64,000 bases of DNA from Flavihumibacter stibioxidans. GTDB taxonomy: Bacteria; Bacteroidota; Bacteroidia; Chitinophagales; Chitinophagaceae. The notes beneath the pieces were generated by a model. The model was not told the DNA's origin, did no database searches, and was given only the letters and a program-made list of their open reading frames with translations. The translations under genes were made by a program, and so were the position numbers. The stretch covers positions 372,001 through 436,000 of the forward strand of contig NZ_MBUA01000001.1 in the NCBI RefSeq assembly GCF_014332695.1, given 5' to 3'. Shown in pieces: positions 46,508 through 54,078 of this stretch (its first letter is position 1; each line of letters starts with the position of its first letter).

Positions 46508-47955
46508 TGAAGCTAAGATATATCGAAGAGCCCTCTTTACAGTTCGGGTCAAATCAACATGTTTGTCCCAAAGGTGGTATTGTTTCATATAATCCGTTTG
46601 ACATCAACAATGTGAGACCTGAGAAGATTGTTTTGGGATTCGTTGGTAAAAGTGAAAGTGTTGATTTGGTAGCAGATTGGGTTAAGTCTTGTAAGTATGA
46701 AATTGAAGGCAAGAAACCCAAAAAAGGTAAACGAATTATTACAAATCTTTTTCCTGGATTTTGTGGCTTTAATAAAAATGCTGGTTTCAAAAGCGAAGTA
46801 ACATTTGATGATACTTATTTACGAAAAATCAATAACTCAGATATTGAAGATATTTTAAAGAAAAATGACAGCCTTGAAAAAATAATTCAGTTAATTGCTG
46901 ACCTGTATTTAGCAGAAATAAAATATCTATCGAAAAACAAAAGCCCGGATGTTATTCTTTGTGTAATAACAGAGGATTTAGTGAAGCATCTTGTAGAAGC
47001 AACTTTTGAACCTCAAACAGATGAAGAACTTATTATTTCGAAAGAAGAAATTGAAGACGATGTAACTGAAAAAGAAAAGAACTTTCGCCGGTATTTAAAG
47101 GCTAAAGCGATGCAATACAATATTCCCATTCAGATTGTAAGAGATAGGATTGCAAACCCAACTGCAGAAATGCAAGACCCAGCTACCATTGCTTGGAATT
47201 TCTTTACAGCGTTGTATTATAAATCTTCAGGAACTCCGTGGGCTTTGATAAGAAAAGATATGTCCGAAACTACTTGTTACGCTGGAATAAGTTTTTATAA
47301 AAGCAGGGATAAAAAGACAACACAAACAAGCATTGCACAAATATTTAACGAATTAGGCAAGGGGGTTATTTTACGTGGAGAAGAGATAGTAAAGCCCAAA
47401 AATGATAATATTCCGCACCTGAAAGAAGAGCAAGCTTTTAACTTGCTTGATTTATCGTTAAAAGAATATCACGATGCGGTAAAACAAACGCCGAAAAGGC
47501 TTGTACTCCATAAGACTTCAAATTTTAATGAAGCTGAGATAGAAGGGTTTAAGCAAGCTGCAAAAAAGTATTTCATCCATCAGGTAGATTTAATTACAAT
47601 AATTGATTCGGACTTCAGGCTTTATCGTGAAAATTCATACCCACCTTTAAGGGGAACTCAATTAAGTTTTAGCGATAAACATCATCTGCTTTACACAAGG
47701 GGTTCTGTGCCGTATTTTGAAACTTATACTGGCAAGTATATTCCAAGCCCTGTTGAAGTAAGGTTGTATGAGTATGATGAATCACCAAACTTAATTTGTG
47801 ATGAGATACTTGCTTTAACCAAGATGAACTGGAATAATACTCAATTTGACCGGCGATTACCAATCACTATTGAGTGTGCAAGAAGGGTTGGGGAAATTTT
47901 GAAATACTTAGATGAAGGTGATGAAATGGCATTGCGCTACAGCTTTTACATGTAA
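46507..47955 (+). CDS. Short prokaryotic Argonaute (MID-PIWI, catalytically inactive)
   Basis: 482 residues from the ATG at 46507; a TTG one codon upstream is possible. Only MID and PIWI are present. MID is seen as YLKAKAMQYNIPIQIVRDRI (residues 196-215), matching the guide 5'-phosphate pocket, then PATIAWNFFTALYYKSSGTPW. In PIWI the first catalytic Asp is replaced (CYAGISF, Ser262) and the third-position motif reads LHKTSNF with no Asp, so slicing is not expected. This matches short pAgos that use a guide to detect nucleic acid and then activate an APAZ-linked effector. Overlaps the SMEK-APAZ gene. Confidence 0.82.
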   Translation: MKLRYIEEPSLQFGSNQHVCPKGGIVSYNPFDINNVRPEKIVLGFVGKSESVDLVADWVKSCKYEIEGKKPKKGKRIITNLFPGFCGFNKNAGFKSEVTFDDTYLRKINNSDIEDILKKNDSLEKIIQLIADLYLAEIKYLSKNKSPDVILCVITEDLVKHLVEATFEPQTDEELIISKEEIEDDVTEKEKNFRRYLKAKAMQYNIPIQIVRDRIANPTAEMQDPATIAWNFFTALYYKSSGTPWALIRKDMSETTCYAGISFYKSRDKKTTQTSIAQIFNELGKGVILRGEEIVKPKNDNIPHLKEEQAFNLLDLSLKEYHDAVKQTPKRLVLHKTSNFNEAEIEGFKQAAKKYFIHQVDLITIIDSDFRLYRENSYPPLRGTQLSFSDKHHLLYTRGSVPYFETYTGKYIPSPVEVRLYEYDESPNLICDEILALTKMNWNNTQFDRRLPITIECARRVGEILKYLDEGDEMALRYSFYM

Positions 47956-47992
47956 TATTTACTTTCAAATCTTCCAGAAAAAAAAGTTTTTT

Positions 47993-48262
47993 TTATTGAT
48001 TATCCATTGCCAATTTTAAAGCCCTTAAAATACTATTATTTCCGTTTGGATTTGCTGCTTCCATATCATACCAATTCCCCTCTTTAGTCTTATGTAATTT
48101 GTAATTTTCACCGACAGAACTTGTAATAAAATATTCATCCAAAACAGCAACTGCTGCACCTAAAGTATTGATGATTTCTACCTGCTTTATTGTGTAAAAA
48201 AACCGGCTATCATCGTCCAAAACAATCTCCATAATTTCTGCAATTTTTATATCCATTTCCAT
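47993..48262 (-). CDS. Small hypothetical protein convergent with pAgo
   Basis: 89 residues, acidic, no signal peptide or membrane segment; reads as a compact alpha/beta protein (MDIKIAEIMEIVLDDDSRFFYTIKQVEIIN). Not recognised. Its stop lies 37 bp from the pAgo stop in convergent orientation, with the mobilisation region behind it. It could be a small immunity or orphan factor, but nothing in the sequence shows this. Confidence 0.4.
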   Translation of the reverse strand: MEMDIKIAEIMEIVLDDDSRFFYTIKQVEIINTLGAAVAVLDEYFITSSVGENYKLHKTKEGNWYDMEAANPNGNNSILRALKLAMDNQ

Positions 48263-48373
48263 ATGGTAAAAATAACACTTCTGCAGCTAATGAAATCTTA
48301 AGTGTTGTCTGACTAAAAATTAGCCAAGCAAACAGCAATGCTGGTACATTTTTTACACATGTTTTACTATGAC

Positions 48374-48500
48374 TTTACAAGGGCATAAGATATTCTCAAC
48401 GGATAGATTTTACAAAGGCATAATGTGCCGTGTCTTGCACATGGCAAGATGTACAAACGTTATACGTTTGGGTCATCTTGCCCTTCACTCCGGAGTCGCT
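48374..48500. other. Candidate origin of transfer (oriT)
   Basis: Directly upstream of mobC and relaxase. It includes a 15-bp direct repeat (TTTACAAGGGCATAA at 48374 and TTTACAAAGGCATAA at 48409), a large imperfect hairpin (GGCAAGATG 48443-48451 with CATCTTGCC 48474-48482, inner CAAACGT 48454-48460 with ACGTTTG 48464-48470) and a perfect palindrome ACTCCGGAGT (48487-48496). The nick site is not assigned. Confidence 0.55.
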
Positions 48501-48530
48501 TCGGGGTATTGAAACAGAAAACGACAAACC

Positions 48531-48926
48531 ATGAAGAAAAGTGAAAAAGAAGTGAGGCGGAAAATGGTAGTGGTGAGAATGAATGAAACTGAATTCAATC
48601 AGCTTGAAAAATTTCAACAACAAACTACCGAAAAAGATACCAGCAGTTATCTGCGGAAAGTAGTACTGCAAAAACCTGTTACAGTGAAGTACAGAAATGA
48701 AAGCGCAGATGATTTTTTACTGGACATGCTAAGCCTGAAAAAAGAACTCAATGCAATCGGCAATAATTTTAACCAGGCTGTCCACAAACTGCACCTGCTG
48801 GATAAGATACCTGAATTCAGGCTGTGGGTGCAACAGTATGATAGCTTACAAAAAGCACTAATCGGTAAAGTGGATGAAATCAAATTACGGATGAACCAAC
48901 TCTATGAGCAATGGTTGCAAAAATAA
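48531..48926 (+). CDS. MobC-like relaxosome accessory protein
   Basis: 131 residues. The N-terminus looks like a ribbon-helix-helix DNA-binding unit (KMVVVRMNETEFNQLEKFQQQ) and the C-terminus is helical (LKKELNAIGNNFNQAVHKLH, as in MobC/BfmC proteins). It would bind oriT and help the relaxase melt the nick region. The relaxase gene begins 16 bp inside its end, so translation is coupled. Confidence 0.8.
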   Translation: MKKSEKEVRRKMVVVRMNETEFNQLEKFQQQTTEKDTSSYLRKVVLQKPVTVKYRNESADDFLLDMLSLKKELNAIGNNFNQAVHKLHLLDKIPEFRLWVQQYDSLQKALIGKVDEIKLRMNQLYEQWLQK

Positions 48927-50191
48927 CCATACCGAAAAGTATTGAAGCTGCACTCAACTACAACGAGAAGAAGGTGCAGAAAGGGAACGCTGTTTGTCTT
49001 CATGCAGCCAATTATCTTAAAGACGCAAACGAAATGAATTTTTATCAGAAGCTGGGTGGTTTTCAAAGACTGAATAGTTTGAATGAAAGAGCCACCACCA
49101 AAACATTGCATGTCTCACTCAATTTTGACCCATCAGAAAAGCTGCCAGAAAATAAGCTGTTACAGATTGCAAGCGACTATATGCAAAAGATTGGATTTGG
49201 TGAACAGCCTTACTTAGTTTACAAACATGAAGATGCCGGACATCCGCACATACACATAGTAAGCACTACTATCAAAGCTGATGGCAGCAGGATTAACACC
49301 CACAACATCGGCAGAAACCAGGGTGAAAAAGCAAGAAAGGAAATTGAGCAAACCTATGGATTGATAAAAGCAGAAAGGCAACAGCAATTAAGAAGCCCCG
49401 GCATTAAAGCTGTTGATATTGAAAAAGTGATTTATGGAAAGCATGAAACTAAAAGAAGCATTTCAAATGTAGTAAGCGCTGTTTTCAGCAGCTATAAGTT
49501 TTGTTCATTGCCGGAGTTTAACGCAGCACTCAAACAATTCAATGTAGTTGCTGACAGAGGCAAGGAAGATGGAAGGATTTACAAGAACCGTGGATTGGTT
49601 TATCGGGTGCTGGATGCAGATGGAAACAAAGTCGGTGTTCCTATTAAAGCAAGTTCTATTTCCTGTAAGCCAACTTTGGATAACCTGGAGAAGAAATTTA
49701 CAGCAAATGAAACAGCAAAAGAAACCCTGAAACCTTTTGTAAAGGTCAAGCTTGATGATTGCCTTGCTCAATCACCGGCAACTATGAAAGACTTGATTGA
49801 GCATTTAAAGAATAAAAATATTTACACATTGCTTCGTCAAAATACCGAAGGCAGGTTGTATGGAATAACGTTTGTTGACAACCAAAATAAATGTGTGTTC
49901 AATGGAAGTGATTTAGGCAAGGGTTACAGTGCGGCGGCTATTCAAAGCAATCTCTCAAATCCTTCACTTGATAAAACAGTCAGGCAGGAAGAAAAGGAAA
50001 GCAGCCATTCCTCAGGCAGTGTTGGTAAGGAAATGTTTGTTGCAAAAGACAAGGAGAAGGCAAATACAATCCCTGCAACTAAAGACAACCTGCTTGATAC
50101 ATTGCTATCAACAAAAGAGCAATTTGGAAACACGCCTTACTCACTGCTGAAAAAGAAACGGAAGAAAAAAAGGAAGAATCCAAATTCATAA
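48911..50191 (+). CDS. Relaxase / mobilisation nuclease
   Basis: 426 residues. Relaxase motifs: Tyr17 in AALNYNEKKV (candidate nucleophile), KTLHVSLNFDP and the metal triad HPHIHIVSTT (His111, His113, His115), with INTHNIGRNQG next. It nicks oriT and is carried covalently on the transferred strand; MOBP-like arrangement. The C-terminal third is Lys/Ser-rich with a basic tail (KKRKKKRKNPNS). Preceded by the candidate oriT and mobC, followed by a coupling protein. Confidence 0.88.
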   Translation: MVAKITIPKSIEAALNYNEKKVQKGNAVCLHAANYLKDANEMNFYQKLGGFQRLNSLNERATTKTLHVSLNFDPSEKLPENKLLQIASDYMQKIGFGEQPYLVYKHEDAGHPHIHIVSTTIKADGSRINTHNIGRNQGEKARKEIEQTYGLIKAERQQQLRSPGIKAVDIEKVIYGKHETKRSISNVVSAVFSSYKFCSLPEFNAALKQFNVVADRGKEDGRIYKNRGLVYRVLDADGNKVGVPIKASSISCKPTLDNLEKKFTANETAKETLKPFVKVKLDDCLAQSPATMKDLIEHLKNKNIYTLLRQNTEGRLYGITFVDNQNKCVFNGSDLGKGYSAAAIQSNLSNPSLDKTVRQEEKESSHSSGSVGKEMFVAKDKEKANTIPATKDNLLDTLLSTKEQFGNTPYSLLKKKRKKKRKNPNS

Positions 50192-50207
50192 TTCTAAAAT
50201 TAGTGTC

Positions 50208-52175
50208 ATGTCAGTTACAGGAGAGAATGAACAGGGGCTGCGGAAAATAATTGACCTCACCAGGTTTGCCAGCATATTTATTTTGCTGCTGCATTTTTAT
50301 TATTTCTGTTACCGGGCTTTTGAGCAGTGGGAAATCACCAGCACTATTACAGACAGGTTGATGAAAAATATCAGTCAGACAGGATTGTTTAGTGGAGTGT
50401 TTGTTTCAAAATTAATTGCGGTGGGTTTGCTTATCATTTCCTTGCTGGGAGCACAGGGCAAAAAAGATGAAAAAATAAACAAGCGAAGTATCGCCGCATA
50501 TCTGTTGATTGGCTTGCTTCTTTTCTTTGGCAGTAGTTGGTTCTTTCGGTCGAACGAAACGATTGAAATAGTTGCCGTGGTTTACATGGTTGTCACCGGT
50601 ATTGGTTTTTTATTAATACTCGCCGGAGGAAACTTACTGAGCCGTTTAATCAAACTCAATCTTTCAGATGATGTATTTAACTCACTCAATGAAACCTTTC
50701 CGCAGGAAGAACGGTTGCTCACCAATGAATACTCCATCAATTTGCCCGCCAAATACTATTTGAAAAGTCAGATAAGAAAAAGTTGGATAAACATCATCAA
50801 TCCATTCAGAGGACTTTTAGTTATTGGCAGCCCTGGCGCAGGTAAAAGCTGGTTTGTTATTCAGCATGTCATCAAACAACATATAGAAAAAGGCTTTGCC
50901 ATGTTTGTGTATGACTTTAAATACGATGATTTGAGCAGGATTGTTTACAACTGGCTGCAGCAAAACAAACACAACTATTCCATTAAGCCATCTTTCTTCG
51001 TCATCAACTTCGACAACCTTTCTGTATCACACCGCTGCAATCCGCTTGACCCAAACAGTATGAATGATATTACTGATGCTACAGAAAGTGCCAGAACAAT
51101 TTTATTAGGGTTGAACAGGGAATGGATTAACAAGCAGGGAGATTTTTTTGTGGAATCACCCATCAATTTTGTCACGGCTGTTATATGGTTCTTACGAAAG
51201 TATGCCGATGGAAAATATTGCACCCTGCCGCATGTAATAGAACTGATGCAGGCAGAGTATGATGAATTGTTTCCGGTACTAAACACACAGCCAGAAATTG
51301 AAGTGCTGGTAAATCCTTTTATTACCGCTTATCAAAATGATGCGATGGAGCAATTGGAAGGACAAGTAGCTTCTGCAAAAATTGGTATGGCAAGGCTTGC
51401 TGCTCCACAGTTGTATTGGGTATTATCGGGTAATGATTTTACGTTGGACATTAACAACCCTAAACATCCAAAAATTGTTTGTGTGGGCAACAACCCGGAG
51501 AAGCAGCAAATCTATGGTGCGGTTTTGTCACTCTATGTTTCCCGGTTGGTACGTCAAGTAAACAAAAAAGGGATGCAGAAATGCAGTTTGGTCTTTGATG
51601 AATTCCCCACCATCTATTTCAACAATATTGACAGCCTTATTGCCACCGCAAGAAGTAATAAAGTTGCCACCACTCTGGCCATGCAGGATTTTAGTCAATT
51701 GAAAAAAGATTATGGCCGGGAGCAAGCTGATGTAATTGTAAACATCACTGGCAACATCATCAGCGGCCAGGTGATGGGTGAAACTTCAAAACTGTTAAGT
51801 GAACGGTTCGGAAAAATAATGCAGGACAGGCAGAGTGTTTCCATCAATCGTATGGATACTTCCATCAGCCACAGCAAACAATTGGATGCTGCCATACCTG
51901 CCAGCAAAATTGCTGCCCTTTCTTCCGGTGAGTTCGTTGGTATGGTTGCCGATGACCCGTTAGAGAAAATCAAACTTAAAATGTTTCATTCCGAAATTAT
52001 AAACGACCATGAAAAGCTAAATGCAGAGGTTAGCAACTACCGGGATATTCCTGCTGTTTCCAATGTTACCCAACAGCAGGTGCTGGACAATTATTACCAG
52101 GTGAAGATGGATATTAAGCGGTTGATTGGGGAGGAAGTGGAGAGGTTGAAGGCCGAGAAATCTGGTACTAAATAA
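50208..52175 (+). CDS. Type IV coupling protein (TraG/VirD4-like)
   Basis: 655 residues. The N-terminus has four membrane helices (residues about 20-145), then a P-loop NTPase: Walker A GSPGAGKSW (207-215) and Walker B CSLVFDEFPT, with TraM-recognition region. It links the relaxosome to a type IV channel. No other channel genes are in this window, so the element is likely mobilisable with help from a conjugative element. A frameshifted copy of its 3' end lies at 53842-53941. Confidence 0.9.
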   Translation: MSVTGENEQGLRKIIDLTRFASIFILLLHFYYFCYRAFEQWEITSTITDRLMKNISQTGLFSGVFVSKLIAVGLLIISLLGAQGKKDEKINKRSIAAYLLIGLLLFFGSSWFFRSNETIEIVAVVYMVVTGIGFLLILAGGNLLSRLIKLNLSDDVFNSLNETFPQEERLLTNEYSINLPAKYYLKSQIRKSWINIINPFRGLLVIGSPGAGKSWFVIQHVIKQHIEKGFAMFVYDFKYDDLSRIVYNWLQQNKHNYSIKPSFFVINFDNLSVSHRCNPLDPNSMNDITDATESARTILLGLNREWINKQGDFFVESPINFVTAVIWFLRKYADGKYCTLPHVIELMQAEYDELFPVLNTQPEIEVLVNPFITAYQNDAMEQLEGQVASAKIGMARLAAPQLYWVLSGNDFTLDINNPKHPKIVCVGNNPEKQQIYGAVLSLYVSRLVRQVNKKGMQKCSLVFDEFPTIYFNNIDSLIATARSNKVATTLAMQDFSQLKKDYGREQADVIVNITGNIISGQVMGETSKLLSERFGKIMQDRQSVSINRMDTSISHSKQLDAAIPASKIAALSSGEFVGMVADDPLEKIKLKMFHSEIINDHEKLNAEVSNYRDIPAVSNVTQQQVLDNYYQVKMDIKRLIGEEVERLKAEKSGTK

Positions 52176-52201
52176 TTGAAGGCAAAAACAAAAAATTTTA
52201 T

Positions 52202-52220
52202 TAGTTAGGATTCCTTACTA
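52202..52220. promoter_or_regulatory. Palindromic operator overlapping the protoglobin promoter
   Basis: TAGTTAGGA-T-TCCTTACTA: 9-bp arms, 8 of 9 paired, 1-bp centre. It overlaps the TAnnTTTG -7 element at 52219-52226. A good candidate binding site for the MarR protein encoded at the end of the operon. Confidence 0.6.
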
Positions 52221-52226
52221 TATTTG
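52219..52226 (+). promoter_or_regulatory. Bacteroidota -7 promoter element (TATATTTG)
   Basis: TATATTTG fits TAnnTTTG, 29 bp before the protoglobin start. Confidence 0.55.
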
Positions 52227-52254
52227 TTCTTTCAATAACTAAAAATTTTATACA

Positions 52255-52833
52255 ATGTCAGAACAAATTAAGGGTTATGCCTATGGGCAAGTGGGACAAT
52301 CACCAGTAAGTATTGCCGATTTAGAACTGCTTAAAAAAACAGTGCTGTTTACCTCTGAAGATGAGAAGAATCTGCGATTGGCGGGGGAAGTATTAAAAGA
52401 CCAAACCAACGAAGTGCTTGACCTCTGGTATGGCTTTGTTGGTGGCAACGAACACCTGGTTCATTATTTTACCAGGAATGGTCAGCCAAACATGGACTAT
52501 TTAACTGCTGTAAGGGCAAGATTCGGGCAATGGATTATGGATTTATGCAACCGGCCATACGGCCAGGACTGGTTAAACTATCAACACGAAATTGCTTTGC
52601 GGCACCATAGCAGCAAAAAGAATAAAACAGATGGTGTAGATACAGTTCCCATTATTCATTACCGCTATATGGTAGCATTTATATTTCCCATTACAGCAAC
52701 TATAAAAGGTTTTTTAGCCAAAAAAGGACACAGCGCTGAGGCAGTTGAAGCAATGTATGCTGCATGGTTTAAAGCCGTAACCCTCACAGTCATTCTCTGG
52801 ACGTATCCGTATATCACTAAAGGTGAATTCTAA
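52255..52833 (+). CDS. Protoglobin-domain protein
   Basis: A 192-residue globin-fold protein. HEIALRHHSSKKNKTDGVDTVP (residues 111-132) is the proximal-helix region of protoglobins; His117 or His118 is the likely heme ligand. Single domain, without an attached signalling module. Binds O2, NO or CO; role unknown, probably gas sensing or detoxification. First gene of an operon with DUF2024 and MarR. Confidence 0.85.
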   Translation: MSEQIKGYAYGQVGQSPVSIADLELLKKTVLFTSEDEKNLRLAGEVLKDQTNEVLDLWYGFVGGNEHLVHYFTRNGQPNMDYLTAVRARFGQWIMDLCNRPYGQDWLNYQHEIALRHHSSKKNKTDGVDTVPIIHYRYMVAFIFPITATIKGFLAKKGHSAEAVEAMYAAWFKAVTLTVILWTYPYITKGEF

Positions 52834-52943
52834 AATAACATCATATTTTAAAAGAATAGGAATAGCCGGATTTATTTTCTTCCTGCTAAAGGGGTTAATC
52901 TGGCTATTCATCTTTTTATTTTTAAAATCTAAAATTTAGTAAA

Positions 52944-53207
52944 ATGAGAGTTGCTGTTTGGGATACTTATATAACAAGGAAAGATGGCAGTATAATGCAC
53001 TTCGACATTATTGCACCAGATATTATAAAAGATGAAACAATAATTCATACATTTGGTAAGGATTACTTACAATCTAAAAATCAGGATGGACAACCATTAA
53101 CGGCTAAAGAGTGTCGCTTTTGTCATATAGAGGCAGCTACTCCTGAAATGGAGGCCGCCATCAACAGAAAAGGGTATTTTATATTAGAAATGGAAAATTG
53201 CAAATAG
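52944..53207 (+). CDS. DUF2024 family protein
   Basis: An 87-residue small protein (MRVAVWDTYITRKDGSIMHFDI), with C57-x2-C60-H61 (ECRFCHIEAA) that could bind metal. DUF2024 has no known role. Its stop is 1 bp from the MarR start, so they are co-translated. Confidence 0.8.
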   Translation: MRVAVWDTYITRKDGSIMHFDIIAPDIIKDETIIHTFGKDYLQSKNQDGQPLTAKECRFCHIEAATPEMEAAINRKGYFILEMENCK

Positions 53208-53208
53208 C

Positions 53209-53805
53209 ATGTCGGTCTTTAACTTAAAAGAACAAAACGCAAACCTCGATAGCAAGATTGTTGTCGGGTTGGAACGGCTATCACAGGTATTCAGGATATT
53301 GTTATGGGAAAAGGCAAAACAACATCGATTAAGCCCTATACAAATTCAATTGCTCATTTTTATAAAGCACCACTCTGCCGATAAATCCACCATCAGTTAC
53401 CTGGCACAGGAATTTAATGTAACCAAGCCCACCATCAGTGATGCTATAAAAGTGCTGGAGCAAAAAAAGATGATTAAGAAACTGGCCGATGAAGTGGATA
53501 CCCGGAGTTACACCATTCAGCTAACTGCTGCAGGAAAAAGTATCGTATCCGATACAGAACATTTTGTAAATCCCGTTACAGAAATTATAGTTGACTTTAA
53601 CCTGCCTGAAAAATTAATGCTATGGCAAAACATAACAAAGCTTATAACCCAACTCCATCAATCAGGGGCCATCAGTGTACAACGTACCTGCCATTACTGT
53701 AAACATTTCTCCACAAAAAACGAAGCTCCTTACTGCAGATTATTAGAGCAAAAACTGCTACCGCAGGATGTCAGAATTGATTGTGCTGAGTTTGAGGTGG
53801 TTTAG
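53209..53805 (+). CDS. MarR-family regulator with C-terminal Cys cluster
   Basis: 198 residues. A winged helix is readable at about 60-105 (STISYLAQEFNVTKPTISDAIKVLEQ, DTRSYTIQLTAAGK). The C-terminus carries C161-x2-C164, C176 and C192, four cysteines fit to hold Zn or an Fe-S cluster, an extension absent from classical MarR. With a protoglobin in the same operon, redox or NO control is plausible. The palindrome at 52202-52220 is its probable operator (inference). Confidence 0.82.
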   Translation: MSVFNLKEQNANLDSKIVVGLERLSQVFRILLWEKAKQHRLSPIQIQLLIFIKHHSADKSTISYLAQEFNVTKPTISDAIKVLEQKKMIKKLADEVDTRSYTIQLTAAGKSIVSDTEHFVNPVTEIIVDFNLPEKLMLWQNITKLITQLHQSGAISVQRTCHYCKHFSTKNEAPYCRLLEQKLLPQDVRIDCAEFEVV

Positions 53806-53826
53806 TTATTTTTTAATACTTCTAAT

Positions 53827-53945
53827 ACTTTCCATGTTCAGCAACAGCAGGTGCTGGATAATTATTACCGTGAAGATGGATATTAAGAGGCTGATTGGGG
53901 AGGAAGTAAGGAGGTTGAAGGCGGAGAAGGGTGATAAATAGTTGA
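53827..53945 (+). pseudogene. Truncated, frameshifted copy of the coupling-protein 3' end
   Basis: From CAACAGCAG (53842) to the TAG at 53939-53941 it aligns closely with the end of the coupling gene at 52071-52175, encoding VLDNYY and then VKMDIKRLIGEEV. A 2-nt deletion after ATTATTACC breaks the frame. It marks a recombination or element boundary on the far side of the protoglobin operon. Confidence 0.85.
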
Positions 53946-54020
53946 AAAATTGATGCTTGCTGTCCATTTAATTGACCTCTAAACCCTTGTAATCCATTAT
54001 TTTTGACCAAAGAATGATGA

Positions 54021-54045
54021 AATACTAATTATTTTAGTATTTTTG
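54021..54045 (+). promoter_or_regulatory. Candidate promoter and operator of the methylase
   Basis: TATTTTTG at 54038-54045 fits TAnnTTTG, 33 bp before the start. It overlaps AATACTA-N7-TAGTATT (54021-54041), a possible operator. Confidence 0.45.
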
Positions 54046-54078
54046 AACTAAACCAATTACTCTCAGGCTTATAAACTT

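Noticed and set aside
46507-47955. Active slicer Argonaute
   Set aside because: The first PIWI Asp and the third-position Asp are replaced, and no N or PAZ domain is present.
53822-54010. Minus-strand 62-residue frame in the gap before the methylase
   Set aside because: It is antisense to the decayed coupling-gene tail, which explains the open frame.
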